Numbered from the stretch's first letter, positions 49,761 to 60,688 are shown. The stretch is 64,000 nucleotides of DNA from Flavobacterium sp. (GCF_027484705.1 NZ_JAIXSL010000007.1:62001-126000); one strand, 5' to 3'. Translations and numbers: made by a program. The notes: generated by a model from the sequence alone, not told the origin.

Positions 49761-50906
49761 TCAGACAATGTTTTTACGTTGTGCTTTCCACCACCTTTCC
49801 GGAAGCTGCTGATTGCAGGCTCCCAAATACTCTTCGTAAGAACATGGTAACAACGTAGATTTTTTTAATTTATTATTACTTGAAGAAATAAACGGGATTT
49901 CAATCCACCAACGGTCAGTTTTATTGCTTTTATAAAAGACCAGTTCTTCTTCATCAAAAGGAATAATATATTTCAGATAATTGTCTTTACTCCCAAATGG
50001 ATACTCATTGGATCTGTAATGAAATCCTTCAATAAAATACCAGATAATCTGGGCGATTAACGAAGACTCCTGTTTCGAATCATGATGGTTAAAAATCCCG
50101 AATAGCGAAACCTTATCACTTAGTCCGGAATATCGCGCTAAAGCACAGATTTCTTTACCATTAAAACCATTAGGCGTAAAAATAGTGAAATTTCCTGAAT
50201 CCGAAGACTTTACACAAGTTAAATCTAAACTGACAATATCAGCATCCCTAAAAACCGGTTCCGCAATTGAAATGTTATTGGAAACATCACCCAATCGGTA
50301 AGCGTCAAAAAACAATTTTTCAATCAAATCAATTTCTTCTTGCGAGTTATAGTAGGTTTGATATCCGACATTGCTGTAATTAAAGAGATTATTGGGTTCA
50401 TCCAATACAATTTTTGTAAGATAAGACGATGCTGAAACCGGCTCGCTTTCTTTGCCGAAATCGAATTTGCTGTCGATGGTCACCAGATTTACCATTTGCT
50501 CCAGCTCATCATACGCACGGTATAACGGATAAGTCAAATCCTGCGAACCTCCCAAAACGATTGGGATGATTCTTCTTTTAATCAATGAAGCCACCACCAT
50601 CTGTAATGCGAAATAGGTGTCGGTTTTTGTATTTCCCGCTAAAATATCGCCCAAATCTGCAATCGAAGTTTCCCAATTTCCGGGAAATAAGGAATACAAT
50701 GCTTCCCTTGAATGCTTTAAATCAATCGAATTCTCGTTGAGGCCTCTGTTTTCATTGACGCCCAATATTGCAATGCGTATTTTACTCAGATCCGGGAAAT
50801 CCTCACGCGTATGAAAAGTAACCTTACTGCCCAACTGCTGTGAAGCCAGTTCTTTAATAAAATGCTGCAGCTCCTCACCGATAGGTTCTAGAAAATTAAA
50901 CTCCAT
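49761..50906 (-). CDS. Arginase/formimidoylglutamase-fold protein with altered metal site
   Basis: 381 residues. Overall pattern fits the arginase/agmatinase/formimidoylglutamase fold, and neighbours match its usual place before gldK. The metal-ligand motifs are changed. The GG(G/D)HD motif reads GGSQD (His to Gln), the DAHxD motif reads DSKFD (His to Lys), and the SxDxDxxD motif reads SLDLTCVKSSD (second Asp to Thr). It probably cannot hold the binuclear Mn site and may be a pseudoenzyme. The gene starts 3 nt after topA. Confidence 0.8.
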   Translation of the reverse strand: MEFNFLEPIGEELQHFIKELASQQLGSKVTFHTREDFPDLSKIRIAILGVNENRGLNENSIDLKHSREALYSLFPGNWETSIADLGDILAGNTKTDTYFALQMVVASLIKRRIIPIVLGGSQDLTYPLYRAYDELEQMVNLVTIDSKFDFGKESEPVSASSYLTKIVLDEPNNLFNYSNVGYQTYYNSQEEIDLIEKLFFDAYRLGDVSNNISIAEPVFRDADIVSLDLTCVKSSDSGNFTIFTPNGFNGKEICALARYSGLSDKVSLFGIFNHHDSKQESSLIAQIIWYFIEGFHYRSNEYPFGSKDNYLKYIIPFDEEELVFYKSNKTDRWWIEIPFISSSNNKLKKSTLLPCSYEEYLGACNQQLPERWWKAQRKNIV

Positions 50907-50909
50907 TTT

Positions 50910-53414
50910 CTATTTCTTTTTTGTTGTTGTGGATTTCTTTGCCGTAGTTGTTTTGGCCGCAGTCTTCTTAGCTGGCGTTTTTTTCTCAATGAGTTCCTGC
51001 ACTTGCGCCAATGTAAGTTTAGACGCATCAACGTCTTTGCTAAGTTCGATTTTGATTTTGCCTTTAGTAATCACTGATCTTCCCCAACGCGCTTTCTCCA
51101 CTAAAATGCCTTCATCTTTCCAATGGTGAAGGATTTTATCGATTTCCTTTTGCAATTTATCTTCAATCAATTCCTCAACATCTTTCTGTGACAAATGATC
51201 AAAATTGTATTTTTTACTCACGTTGATAAACAGTCCGTTCCATTTGATGAAAGGCCCGAAACGACCGACACCTTTCTGAACATCTATGCTTTTATAAGTA
51301 GCAATCGGAGCATCCGCTTTGAGTTTCTCATTGATGAGTTCCTGAGCGCGATCCATTGATACATCAAGCGGATCTTCACCTTTGGGCAATGAAATAAAAG
51401 CACTTCCATGACGCACATAAGGGCCAAAACGACCATTATTTACTTCGACTTCTTCTCCTTTATAAGTTCCCAGTTGTTTTGGCAACAAGAACAAATTGAG
51501 CGCGTCTTCTAAAGTAATGTTGCCAATATTCTGATCTGACATCAGGCTCGCAAATTTCTTATCGTCATCTTCCGCTTCTCCAATCTGAGCCATCGGGCCG
51601 AATTTTCCTAAACGAACACTGACCTGACGTCCGGTTTTTGGATCTTTCCCTAAAATTCTTTCGCCACTTTCCCTTTCAGCATTGGCTTCCACTTCGGTAA
51701 CATTCGGATGGAATTTATTATAGAATTCCTGCATCATCTGCTCCCAATTGACGTTACCTTCAGCAATTTCATCAAAATCCTGCTCGACTTTTGCGGTGAA
51801 ATTATAATCCAATATCGTCCCGAAATTCTTCACCAAAAAGTCCGTCACAATCGTTCCAATATCGGTTGGCACTAACTTCCCTTTGTCTGATCCGGTATTT
51901 TCTTTCAACAATTGCTGGCCTACTTTTCCAGCTTTAAAAGTCAATTGTGTAAAGGTTCTCTCTTGCCCTTCCAAATTGCCTTTCTCCACATAATTTCTGT
52001 TGATGATCGTGGAAATTGTCGGCGCATAAGTCGAAGGTCGGCCAATACCAAGTTCTTCCAGTTTTTTAACCAACGCGGCTTCCGTGTAACGAGCTGCAGG
52101 CCTTGTATAACGCTCCGTTGCAGTGATATAATTATTATTCAACTTTTCGTTGACTTTCATCGCAGGCAACATGCCTTCTTGCTCTTCATCATCTTCGTCG
52201 TTGCCTTCGAGATATACTTTCAGAAAACCTTCAAAAAGCAATACTTCTCCTGATGCAGCAAACACTTCGCTGTGGTTGTTGGCTTCTATTTTAACGTTGG
52301 TGCGTTCCAATTCAGCATCGCTCATTTGGGAAGCCAAAGTCCGTTTCCAGATCAGATCATACAAACGCGCCTGATCTCTGTCGATATTGACGGTGTGTCG
52401 CGACATATCAGTAGGACGGATCGCTTCGTGAGCTTCCTGTGCACCTTTGCTTTTGGTAGTAAATGTTCTTGGTTTGGCGAATTGTTGCCCGTACGATTTG
52501 ATGATTTCGGCTTGAGCAGCATCCATCGCATCTTTGGAAAGGTTGACACTGTCAGTTCTCATGTAAGTGATGAGTCCGGCTTCGTATAAACGCTGTGCCA
52601 ACTGCATCGTAATTCCCACAGGCAGATACAATTTTCTTGCGGCTTCCTGTTGCAAGGTTGATGTGGTAAACGGCGCTGCCGGTGACTTTTTCGCCGGTTT
52701 GGTGTCGATATCTGAAACCTTATAATTCGAGCCTATATTTTTATTTAAAAAATCTTCGGCTTCTTTTTGTGTATTGAAATTTTTAGGCAATTTCGCTTTG
52801 AACGATTTCCCGGCTTCGTTCACAAATTCCGCCGTAACGGAATAGCTTGCGACCGCTTTAAAATCCTGAATTTCTCTTTCTCTTTCAACAATCAGACGCA
52901 CCGCAACCGATTGTACGCGGCCTGCCGACAAACCTCCTTTGACTTTTCGCCACAAAACCGGCGACAATTCGTAACCTACTAATCGGTCAAGCACACGACG
53001 CGCCTGTTGGGCGTTGACTAAATTATAGTCAATCTCGCGTGGGTTATCGATGGCTTTTAGGATGGCCGTTTTGGTAATTTCGTGAAAAACAATTCTTTTG
53101 GTTTTGGCCTTATCGAGTTTTAATTCTTCGGCTAAGTGCCACGAAATGGCTTCTCCCTCGCGGTCCTCATCGGAAGCCAGCCATACCATTTCGGCATTTT
53201 TGGAAAGTGTTTTGAGTTTGCTGACCAACGCTTTCTTATCGGCGGAAACTTCGTATCTGGGTTTGAAACCATTGGCAACATCTACTCCGATTTCTTTTGA
53301 CGGAAGATCTGCGATGTGGCCGTAACTCGACTCCACCTGATAATCACTTCCGAGAAATTTTTCGATGGTTTTTGCCTTTGCGGGCGACTCCACGATCACT
53401 AAATTCTTTGCCAT
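50910..53414 (-). CDS. topA: DNA topoisomerase I
   Basis: 834 residues. Toprim domain at the N-terminus (LVIVESPAKAKTIEKFLG, WLASDEDREGEAISWHLAEEL). The catalytic tyrosine is in GLITYMRTDSVNLS. C-terminal repeats with GRFGPYVRHG and GRFGPFIKWNG are the Bacteroidota-type additional domains. A Lys/Ala/Thr-rich tail (PAKKTAAKTTTAKKSTTTKK) ends the protein. It relaxes negative supercoils. Cotranscribed with the arginase-fold gene. Confidence 0.97.
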   Translation of the reverse strand: MAKNLVIVESPAKAKTIEKFLGSDYQVESSYGHIADLPSKEIGVDVANGFKPRYEVSADKKALVSKLKTLSKNAEMVWLASDEDREGEAISWHLAEELKLDKAKTKRIVFHEITKTAILKAIDNPREIDYNLVNAQQARRVLDRLVGYELSPVLWRKVKGGLSAGRVQSVAVRLIVEREREIQDFKAVASYSVTAEFVNEAGKSFKAKLPKNFNTQKEAEDFLNKNIGSNYKVSDIDTKPAKKSPAAPFTTSTLQQEAARKLYLPVGITMQLAQRLYEAGLITYMRTDSVNLSKDAMDAAQAEIIKSYGQQFAKPRTFTTKSKGAQEAHEAIRPTDMSRHTVNIDRDQARLYDLIWKRTLASQMSDAELERTNVKIEANNHSEVFAASGEVLLFEGFLKVYLEGNDEDDEEQEGMLPAMKVNEKLNNNYITATERYTRPAARYTEAALVKKLEELGIGRPSTYAPTISTIINRNYVEKGNLEGQERTFTQLTFKAGKVGQQLLKENTGSDKGKLVPTDIGTIVTDFLVKNFGTILDYNFTAKVEQDFDEIAEGNVNWEQMMQEFYNKFHPNVTEVEANAERESGERILGKDPKTGRQVSVRLGKFGPMAQIGEAEDDDKKFASLMSDQNIGNITLEDALNLFLLPKQLGTYKGEEVEVNNGRFGPYVRHGSAFISLPKGEDPLDVSMDRAQELINEKLKADAPIATYKSIDVQKGVGRFGPFIKWNGLFINVSKKYNFDHLSQKDVEELIEDKLQKEIDKILHHWKDEGILVEKARWGRSVITKGKIKIELSKDVDASKLTLAQVQELIEKKTPAKKTAAKTTTAKKSTTTKKK

Positions 53415-53518
53415 AATGCTTTTCTTTTGTGTCGCAAAAGTATCTATTTTTTTTAAATATTGTTCTGTTCACCGAAATTTTGGGTTTTTCATCGATAAGT
53501 GGCTCTGGAATCGCTTGC

Positions 53519-53601
53519 CCATAGCCCCGATGGGAACGGCATCTTTTTGTGGCGGGGTTCGCCGCAAAAAATACAGTAGACAGCGGGAAAAAGCTCCTGA
53601 A
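53519..53601 (+). repeat. Dispersed hairpin repeat, copy 5
   Basis: ATAGCCCCGATGGGAACGGC, ATCTTTTTGTGGCGGG, GTT, CGCCGCAAAAAATACAGTAG, then ACAGCGGGAAAAAGCTCC. Matches the other copies in order. Lies between topA and miaB. Confidence 0.8.
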
Positions 53602-53630
53602 AATTTTAATAAAATCTTGGCGCTGACAAC

Positions 53631-53662
53631 TTGTCATCTTTTTTGGTTTTGTACTATATTTG
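53631..53662 (+). promoter_or_regulatory. Promoter of miaB
   Basis: TTG at 53631 and TATATTTG at 53655-53662 with a 21-nt spacer. It lies 30 nt before the ATG at 53693. Confidence 0.5.
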
Positions 53663-53692
53663 CAAACTAAATCGCACGCTTTTAAACGGATT

Positions 53693-55141
53693 ATGGAAAA
53701 GACCATTGAAGAAAACAAACAAGGGGAAAGCCTTGTGCTCGAACACAAACCTCAGAACACCAAAAAACTTTTTATAGAAAGTTACGGTTGCGCGATGAAT
53801 TTTTCTGACAGCGAAATCGTGGCTTCGATTCTTTCCGAAAATGGCTTCAACACGACTCAAATTCTTGAAGAAGCTGATTTGGTTCTGGTCAACACTTGTT
53901 CGATCCGTGACAAAGCAGAACAAACCATCCGCAAACGTTTGGAAAAATACAACGCCGTCAAGCGCCAGGTGAATCCGAAAATGAAAGTCGGCGTTTTGGG
54001 TTGTATGGCCGAACGCCTCAAAGACAAATTCCTCGAAGAAGAAAAAATCGTAGATCTTGTCGTCGGTCCTGATGCCTACAAGGATTTACCCAATCTTTTG
54101 CAGGAAGTTGAAGAAGGCCGCGATGCGATCAACGTGATTCTGTCAAAAGAAGAAACTTATGGCGATATCGCTCCGGTGCGTTTGATGAGCAATGGTGTTT
54201 CGGCACTGGTTTCGATTACGCGCGGTTGCGACAATATGTGTACGTTTTGCGTGGTGCCTTTCACCCGCGGACGCGAACGCAGCCGGGAACCGCAAAGCAT
54301 TATGAATGAAATTCAGGATTTGTGGGACAGCGGTTATAAGGAAATCACCCTTTTAGGGCAGAATGTCGATAGTTACTTATGGTATGGCGGCGGGCTCAAG
54401 AAAGATTTCGACAAGGCTTCCGACATGCAAAAAGCTACAGCCGTAGATTTTGATCAGTTGCTCGAAATGGTCGCCACTGGTTTTCCTAAGATGCGCATCC
54501 GTTTTTCGACTTCGAATCCGCAGGATATGCATTTGAGCGTACTACAGGTTATTGCGAAACACCATAATATTTGCAACCACATTCATTTGCCGGTGCAATC
54601 GGGAAGCAACCGCATTTTAAAGGAAATGAACCGTTTGCACACGCGCGAGGAATACATGACCTTGATCGACAACATCAAAAAAATTATTCCCGATTGTGGC
54701 ATCACCCAAGACATGATTGCAGGTTTCCCAACCGAAACGGAAGAAGATCATCAAGATACTTTAAGTTTAATGGAGTATGTGAAATATGACTTCGGTTACA
54801 TGTATGCCTATTCCGAAAGGCCCGGAACTTTAGCCGGAAGAAAAATGGAAGACGACGTCAGCGAACCAACCAAATTACGTCGCTTACAGGAAATTGTAGA
54901 TTTGCAACGCAAGCACAGCGCAATCCGTACGGCTGAATTTGTGGGCAAAACAGTCGAAGTGCTCATCGAAAAGGAATCTAAAAAATCTGATCAGGATTGG
55001 GCGGGACGCAATTCGCAAAGCATTACTGTCGTTTTTCCTAAAGAACAATATAATATAGGTGAGTTTGTCAATGTACAAATCACAAGTTGCACCAGCGGAA
55101 CCTTGATTGGGAAAGCCGTGGGTTATTCTGAAATGAATTAA
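53693..55141 (+). CDS. miaB: tRNA-2-methylthio-N6-dimethylallyladenosine synthase MiaB
   Basis: 482 residues from the ATG at 53693; an earlier GTG/TTG-type start at 53660 overlaps the promoter. N-terminal UPF0004 domain with SYGCAMNFSDSEI and VNTCSIRDKAEQ. Radical-SAM motif CDNMCTFC (CxxxCxxC). C-terminal TRAM domain (GKTVEVLIEKESKK). It methylthiolates A37 of tRNAs. The function is well conserved. Confidence 0.97.
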   Translation: MEKTIEENKQGESLVLEHKPQNTKKLFIESYGCAMNFSDSEIVASILSENGFNTTQILEEADLVLVNTCSIRDKAEQTIRKRLEKYNAVKRQVNPKMKVGVLGCMAERLKDKFLEEEKIVDLVVGPDAYKDLPNLLQEVEEGRDAINVILSKEETYGDIAPVRLMSNGVSALVSITRGCDNMCTFCVVPFTRGRERSREPQSIMNEIQDLWDSGYKEITLLGQNVDSYLWYGGGLKKDFDKASDMQKATAVDFDQLLEMVATGFPKMRIRFSTSNPQDMHLSVLQVIAKHHNICNHIHLPVQSGSNRILKEMNRLHTREEYMTLIDNIKKIIPDCGITQDMIAGFPTETEEDHQDTLSLMEYVKYDFGYMYAYSERPGTLAGRKMEDDVSEPTKLRRLQEIVDLQRKHSAIRTAEFVGKTVEVLIEKESKKSDQDWAGRNSQSITVVFPKEQYNIGEFVNVQITSCTSGTLIGKAVGYSEMN

Positions 55142-55143
55142 CA

Positions 55144-55203
55144 ATGAATAATTGACAATTGATGAGTAGGGTTTCCATTATCAATTATCAATTATCAATT
55201 AAT
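55144..55203. repeat. AATTGATAA-type inverted/tandem repeat
   Basis: GAATAATTGACAATTGATGA on the left and repeated ATCAATT units on the right form an imperfect hairpin between miaB and the sigma-54 activator. Related to the repeat at 12829. Confidence 0.5.
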
Positions 55204-55214
55204 CAACTAATAAT

Positions 55215-56471
55215 ATGGAAAGCGTACAAGCCATAAAACAACGATTTGAAATCATCGGCAATGATCCGAAACTCAACCGTGCCATCGAAAAAGCGATCCA
55301 AGTCGCACCGACCGACATTACGGTTTTGGTTGCCGGGGAAAGCGGTGTCGGAAAAGAAAGTATTCCAAAAATTATCCATTCGTTATCGCACCGGAAACAC
55401 GGAAAATATATTGCCGTCAACTGCGGGGCGATTCCTGAAGGCACGATTGACAGCGAACTTTTCGGCCATGAAAAAGGCTCGTTTACGGGCGCAACCAATA
55501 CGCGTGAAGGTTATTTCGAAGTGGCTGATGGCGGAACGATTTTTCTCGATGAAGTCGGTGAATTGCCCTTAACCACGCAAGTACGTTTGCTTCGTGTGCT
55601 TGAAAACGGCGAATTCATCAAAGTAGGTTCGTCGCAAGTGCAAAAAACCAATGTACGTATCGTCGCGGCGACCAATGTCAATTTGTTTGATGCGATTGAA
55701 AAAGGAAAATTCCGTGAGGATTTGTATTATCGTTTGAGTACCGTCGATATTTATTTGCCGCCGTTGCGCGAACGTAAAGACGACATTCATTTGTTGTTCA
55801 GAAAGTTCGCATCCGATTTTGCGCACAAATATAAAATGCCGCCTTTAAGGCTCAACGAACAAGCTGTAGACGTTTTACAGAAATTCAGATGGAGCGGTAA
55901 CATCCGCCAATTGCGTAACATGGCTGAACAGATTTCGGTTTTGGAAACCAACCGCGATATTTCGGGTACCACTTTGCAATCTTATTTACCTGCCGAAGGA
56001 AGTAATTTGCCTTTGGTCATCAAAGACAAAAAATCGGAGAGTGATTTCAGCACCGAAAGAGACATATTATATAAAGTGCTTTTTGACATGAAAAGCGATC
56101 TGAACGACCTCAAAAAACTCACGCTCGAACTCATGAAAAGCGGTTCTGGAAAAATGCAGGACATCAATCCGAACCTGATTCAGAAAATATACGGCGCGAA
56201 TAACAATGAAAGTGAAATCGCCTTTGAAGAAACGCCAAGAACTTCCGTCATCCCATCGACCAACAATCCAACGGTTTTTGAAGAAAACGACGACCATTAC
56301 CAATTTGCCGAAACCGTCGAAGAGGAAGAAGTCTTAAAATTAGAGCAAAAGGAAATCGAACTGATCAAAAAATCGCTAGAGAAAAACAAAGGCAAACGCA
56401 AAGCCGCCGCGGACGAATTGGGAATTTCGGAAAGAACTTTGTATCGAAAAATCAAACAGTTTGATTTGTAA
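55215..56471 (+). CDS. Sigma-54-dependent transcriptional activator without receiver domain
   Basis: 418 residues. The AAA+ domain starts almost at the N-terminus: Walker A GESGVGKE, GSFTGA loop (GAFTGA in most relatives; contacts sigma-54), Walker B GGTIFLDEVGELP, and sensor LYYRLSTVDIYLPPLRERKDDI. A C-terminal Fis-type HTH is GKRKAAADELGISERTLYRKI. No regulatory N-terminal domain, so it may be constitutive or controlled by a partner. Located just before lptE, secG and groESL. Confidence 0.93.
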   Translation: MESVQAIKQRFEIIGNDPKLNRAIEKAIQVAPTDITVLVAGESGVGKESIPKIIHSLSHRKHGKYIAVNCGAIPEGTIDSELFGHEKGSFTGATNTREGYFEVADGGTIFLDEVGELPLTTQVRLLRVLENGEFIKVGSSQVQKTNVRIVAATNVNLFDAIEKGKFREDLYYRLSTVDIYLPPLRERKDDIHLLFRKFASDFAHKYKMPPLRLNEQAVDVLQKFRWSGNIRQLRNMAEQISVLETNRDISGTTLQSYLPAEGSNLPLVIKDKKSESDFSTERDILYKVLFDMKSDLNDLKKLTLELMKSGSGKMQDINPNLIQKIYGANNNESEIAFEETPRTSVIPSTNNPTVFEENDDHYQFAETVEEEEVLKLEQKEIELIKKSLEKNKGKRKAAADELGISERTLYRKIKQFDL

Positions 56472-56494
56472 CTTCAATCACAACTAATTTGAAT

Positions 56495-56502
56495 ATCTTT
56501 GA
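56495..56502 (+). promoter_or_regulatory. -7 element before lptE
   Basis: TATCTTTG fits TAnnTTTG and lies 15 nt before the ATG at 56518. No clear -33 element. Confidence 0.35.
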
Positions 56503-56517
56503 CTTTTTATTTTTAAA

Positions 56518-57021
56518 ATGAGACACCTCAAATATCTTTTACTTTTCATCATCGCTTTCAGCATCAACGGTTGCTCGGTTTATAATTTCACAGGCACCGG
56601 AAAAATTGATGCCAAAACGTTTCAGGTGAACTATTTCCAAAACAACGCACCTTTGATTGAACCAGGAATTGAAAGGGTTTTTACTCAAAAATTGCAAAAC
56701 CTGATTCAGAACCAAACCAATTTAAATCTTGTTAGCAACGGTGGCGATTTAATTTATGAAGGCGAAATCGTAGACTACAGAATCAGCCCCACTACCGCAA
56801 CGGCTGACCAATTGGCGGCTGAAAGCAGGTTGACCATCACGGTGAATGTTCGTTTCTCCAATAAAAATAAAGAAGCCGATTCGTTTGAAAAAAAATTCAA
56901 TTTCTTTTATAATTTCCCGGGCACGGAACAACTCGTAGGCTCAAGGCTTACGGCGGCTCTCGATGAAATTTTCGAAAGAATCACCCAGGACATATTTAAT
57001 GAATCGCTTGCCAAATGGTAA
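56518..57021 (+). CDS. lptE: LptE-family LPS-assembly lipoprotein
   Basis: 167 residues with lipobox FSINGCSVYNFTGTG. Family features are IERVFTQKLQNLIQNQTNLNLV and GDLIYEGEIVDYRISP, then TTATADQLAAESRLTITVNV. LptE plugs the LptD barrel and helps LPS reach the outer leaflet. Rightward cluster with the sigma-54 activator and secG. Confidence 0.85.
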   Translation: MRHLKYLLLFIIAFSINGCSVYNFTGTGKIDAKTFQVNYFQNNAPLIEPGIERVFTQKLQNLIQNQTNLNLVSNGGDLIYEGEIVDYRISPTTATADQLAAESRLTITVNVRFSNKNKEADSFEKKFNFFYNFPGTEQLVGSRLTAALDEIFERITQDIFNESLAKW

Positions 57022-57087
57022 CCGAAAAATTTGTTTATTTGTGTCATCATTTTACCATTAAGACCTTACCTGGATTAAACGCATACC

Positions 57088-58119
57088 ATGAACGTAACTG
57101 AATATACGCATCTGATCAACAAACCCGAGGCTGTCCATGAGAAGCAGACCGAGGCTTTGGAGAAAATCGTTCAGGAGTTTCCTTACTTTCAGAGTGCGCG
57201 CGCTTTATACCTTAAAGGACTTTACAACCAGAACAGTTTCAAATACAATTACGCGTTAAAAATTGCGGCGGCGCATACGACCGATCGCAGCATATTGTTT
57301 GATTTCATCACATCGGATAATTTCACCTCGGTTCAAAAAGAATTGTACGATCAGAAGACCGCTGAAATTCTGGACATTCAGGTCGAAGATGGCGAAGTAC
57401 TTTCTAAAATTCCACAAGAAATACTTTCCGAAAACACGGAAGATGAGGCCGTTTCTGCTGAAGGTGTTAAATTAGAAATCAGAGAAAATACGGTTGAACA
57501 ATCGCTCTTGAGTTCCATCAAAGAATCCGAACCGCCAACGGTAGAACTTGAAGTTCCGAAATTGACGATTGATGATTTTGTCGAAATTCCGAATGAAGTT
57601 GAAACGGAAACAACCATTGAAGAAACGATCGTTGAAGAAAATCTTGTTGAAGAAACACCAACGGTCGAAGATAAATTAGACTTGGGAAAACCTTTGGCCT
57701 TTTCGTTGACCGAGCGGCATTCATTCCAGGAATGGTTGCAGCTTTCGAAACTCAAACCTATTGAAAGAGAAACACCACAAGAGCAGCCTGTCATTTCGGA
57801 ACCGGAACCTACTTCAGAAGTCAATTTCGAGAAGCAAAAAAAAAACGTCCTGATTGATAAATTCATCGAGGCCAATCCGAAAATCCCGCCTGTAAAAAAA
57901 GATTCTGAGATTCCCGCTATATTTTATGAGCCCAGCAATGCCGACAATTCATCACTGATGACCGAAACTTTGGCGCGGGTTTATCTCGAACAGAAAAAAT
58001 ATCAGAAAGCAATTCAGGCTTATGAAATATTAATTTTGAAATATCCGGAAAAAAGTAGTTTCTTTGCAGACCGAATTTTGGATATTAAACATTTACAACA
58101 AAATAATAAACAACAATGA
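57088..58119 (+). CDS. TPR protein with acidic linker
   Basis: 343 residues. The N-terminal ~110 residues are helical (QTEALEKIVQEFPYFQSARALYLKG). A long Glu/Val/Thr-rich disordered linker (about 120-240) follows. A C-terminal TPR-like region (MTETLARVYLEQKKYQKAIQ, AYEILILKYPEKSSFFADRI) ends it. The stop overlaps the secG start by 4 nt (ATGA), indicating coupling. Function not recognised. Confidence 0.75.
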   Translation: MNVTEYTHLINKPEAVHEKQTEALEKIVQEFPYFQSARALYLKGLYNQNSFKYNYALKIAAAHTTDRSILFDFITSDNFTSVQKELYDQKTAEILDIQVEDGEVLSKIPQEILSENTEDEAVSAEGVKLEIRENTVEQSLLSSIKESEPPTVELEVPKLTIDDFVEIPNEVETETTIEETIVEENLVEETPTVEDKLDLGKPLAFSLTERHSFQEWLQLSKLKPIERETPQEQPVISEPEPTSEVNFEKQKKNVLIDKFIEANPKIPPVKKDSEIPAIFYEPSNADNSSLMTETLARVYLEQKKYQKAIQAYEILILKYPEKSSFFADRILDIKHLQQNNKQQ

Positions 58120-58517
58120 GCACATTTTCAATTTTTTTAGTTTTAATCACAATAGTTTGTTTTCTATTGATTATCGTAATTATGGTACAAAACCCTAAAG
58201 GTGGCGGCTTGTCTTCTTCTTTGGGTGGATCACAAATGATTGGTGGTGTACAGAAAACAACAGATTTCCTTGACAAAAGTACTTGGACTTTGGCTACGAT
58301 TTTAATCGTATTGATCATGTTGTCAAGTTTAAGTTTCACAGGTTCCTTGAGCGATAATGAATCTAAAATCATCGACCAAACAGAAACCGCTGCTCCTAAA
58401 ACGGCTGCTCCGGCACCAGCTACGCCAGCTGCGACTACTGAAACAGCTCCAAAAACTGAAACAACCGCTCCGGCTACACCGGCAGAAACTCCGGCTACTG
58501 AGCCAGCGAAAAAATAA
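58116..58517 (+). CDS. secG: Preprotein translocase subunit SecG
   Basis: 133 residues. Two transmembrane helices (about 4-24 and 54-72) with the family motif MVQNPKGGGLSSSLGGSQM between them. A C-terminal tail of about 50 residues is rich in Ala/Pro/Thr/Glu, a common Bacteroidota extension. SecG assists SecYEG. Its ATG overlaps the stop of the TPR gene. Confidence 0.93.
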   Translation: MSTFSIFLVLITIVCFLLIIVIMVQNPKGGGLSSSLGGSQMIGGVQKTTDFLDKSTWTLATILIVLIMLSSLSFTGSLSDNESKIIDQTETAAPKTAAPAPATPAATTETAPKTETTAPATPAETPATEPAKK

Positions 58518-58536
58518 TCTTATTTTCATAAGAACC

Positions 58537-58571
58537 AAATGCCAGCCTGACAATGCTGGCATTTTTTTTAA
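58537..58571 (+). terminator. Terminator of secG operon
   Basis: ATGCCAGC / GCTGGCAT stem followed by eight T. Confidence 0.8.
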
Positions 58572-58596
58572 GCAAAATTGTCAGTTTTAACCTTAC

Positions 58597-58610
58597 GGCA
58601 CAATTTCTGA
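58597..58610 (+). promoter_or_regulatory. Candidate sigma-54 promoter of groES-groEL
   Basis: GGCACAATTTCTGA resembles the -24/-12 consensus TGGCAC-N5-TTGC: the GG, the C-A-C and the TG lie at the right spacing, while the first -12 T and the final C differ. It is about 49 nt before the ATG of groES. No CIRCE inverted repeat is seen. Confidence 0.35.
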
Positions 58611-58658
58611 CGACCGCGGAACCATCAAAATTATAACCACGAAAAAATATATTAGATT

Positions 58659-58934
58659 ATGGCATTACAAATTAAACCGCTTTCAGACCGCGTTCTCATA
58701 GAACCAGTAGCTGCTGAAACCCAAACCGCCTCGGGAATTTTTATCCCTGACACGGCCAAAGAAAAACCACAAAAAGGGACCGTTGTTGCCGTTGGAAATG
58801 GCACAAAAGACCATGCGATGACTGTAAAAGTTGGCGACACGGTGCTTTACGGAAAATACGCAGGAACCGAATTAAAACTTGAAGGAAAAGATTATTTAAT
58901 AATGCGCGAAGACGACATTCTTGCAATCATCTAA
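58659..58934 (+). CDS. groES: Co-chaperonin GroES
   Basis: 91 residues. Conserved [16 protein letters not shown], mobile loop [21 protein letters not shown] and C-terminal [17 protein letters not shown]. Caps GroEL. Promoter region holds a sigma-54-like site. groEL starts 33 nt downstream. Confidence 0.98.
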   Translation: MALQIKPLSDRVLIEPVAAETQTASGIFIPDTAKEKPQKGTVVAVGNGTKDHAMTVKVGDTVLYGKYAGTELKLEGKDYLIMREDDILAII

Positions 58935-58961
58935 TTCAAATAACCAGATTAAAACAAATAA

Positions 58962-60599
<1,638 letters not shown>

Positions 60600-60624
60600 G
60601 ATCATTTGACAAACAATGTATTAA

Positions 60625-60657
60625 AAACCGTCGGGATTATTTTCGACGGTTTTTTTA
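60625..60657 (+). terminator. Terminator of groES-groEL
   Basis: AAACCGTCG / CGACGGTTT stem followed by seven T. Confidence 0.85.
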
Positions 60658-60688
60658 TATATTCGTGTCCACAACAATCCATTTTAGT

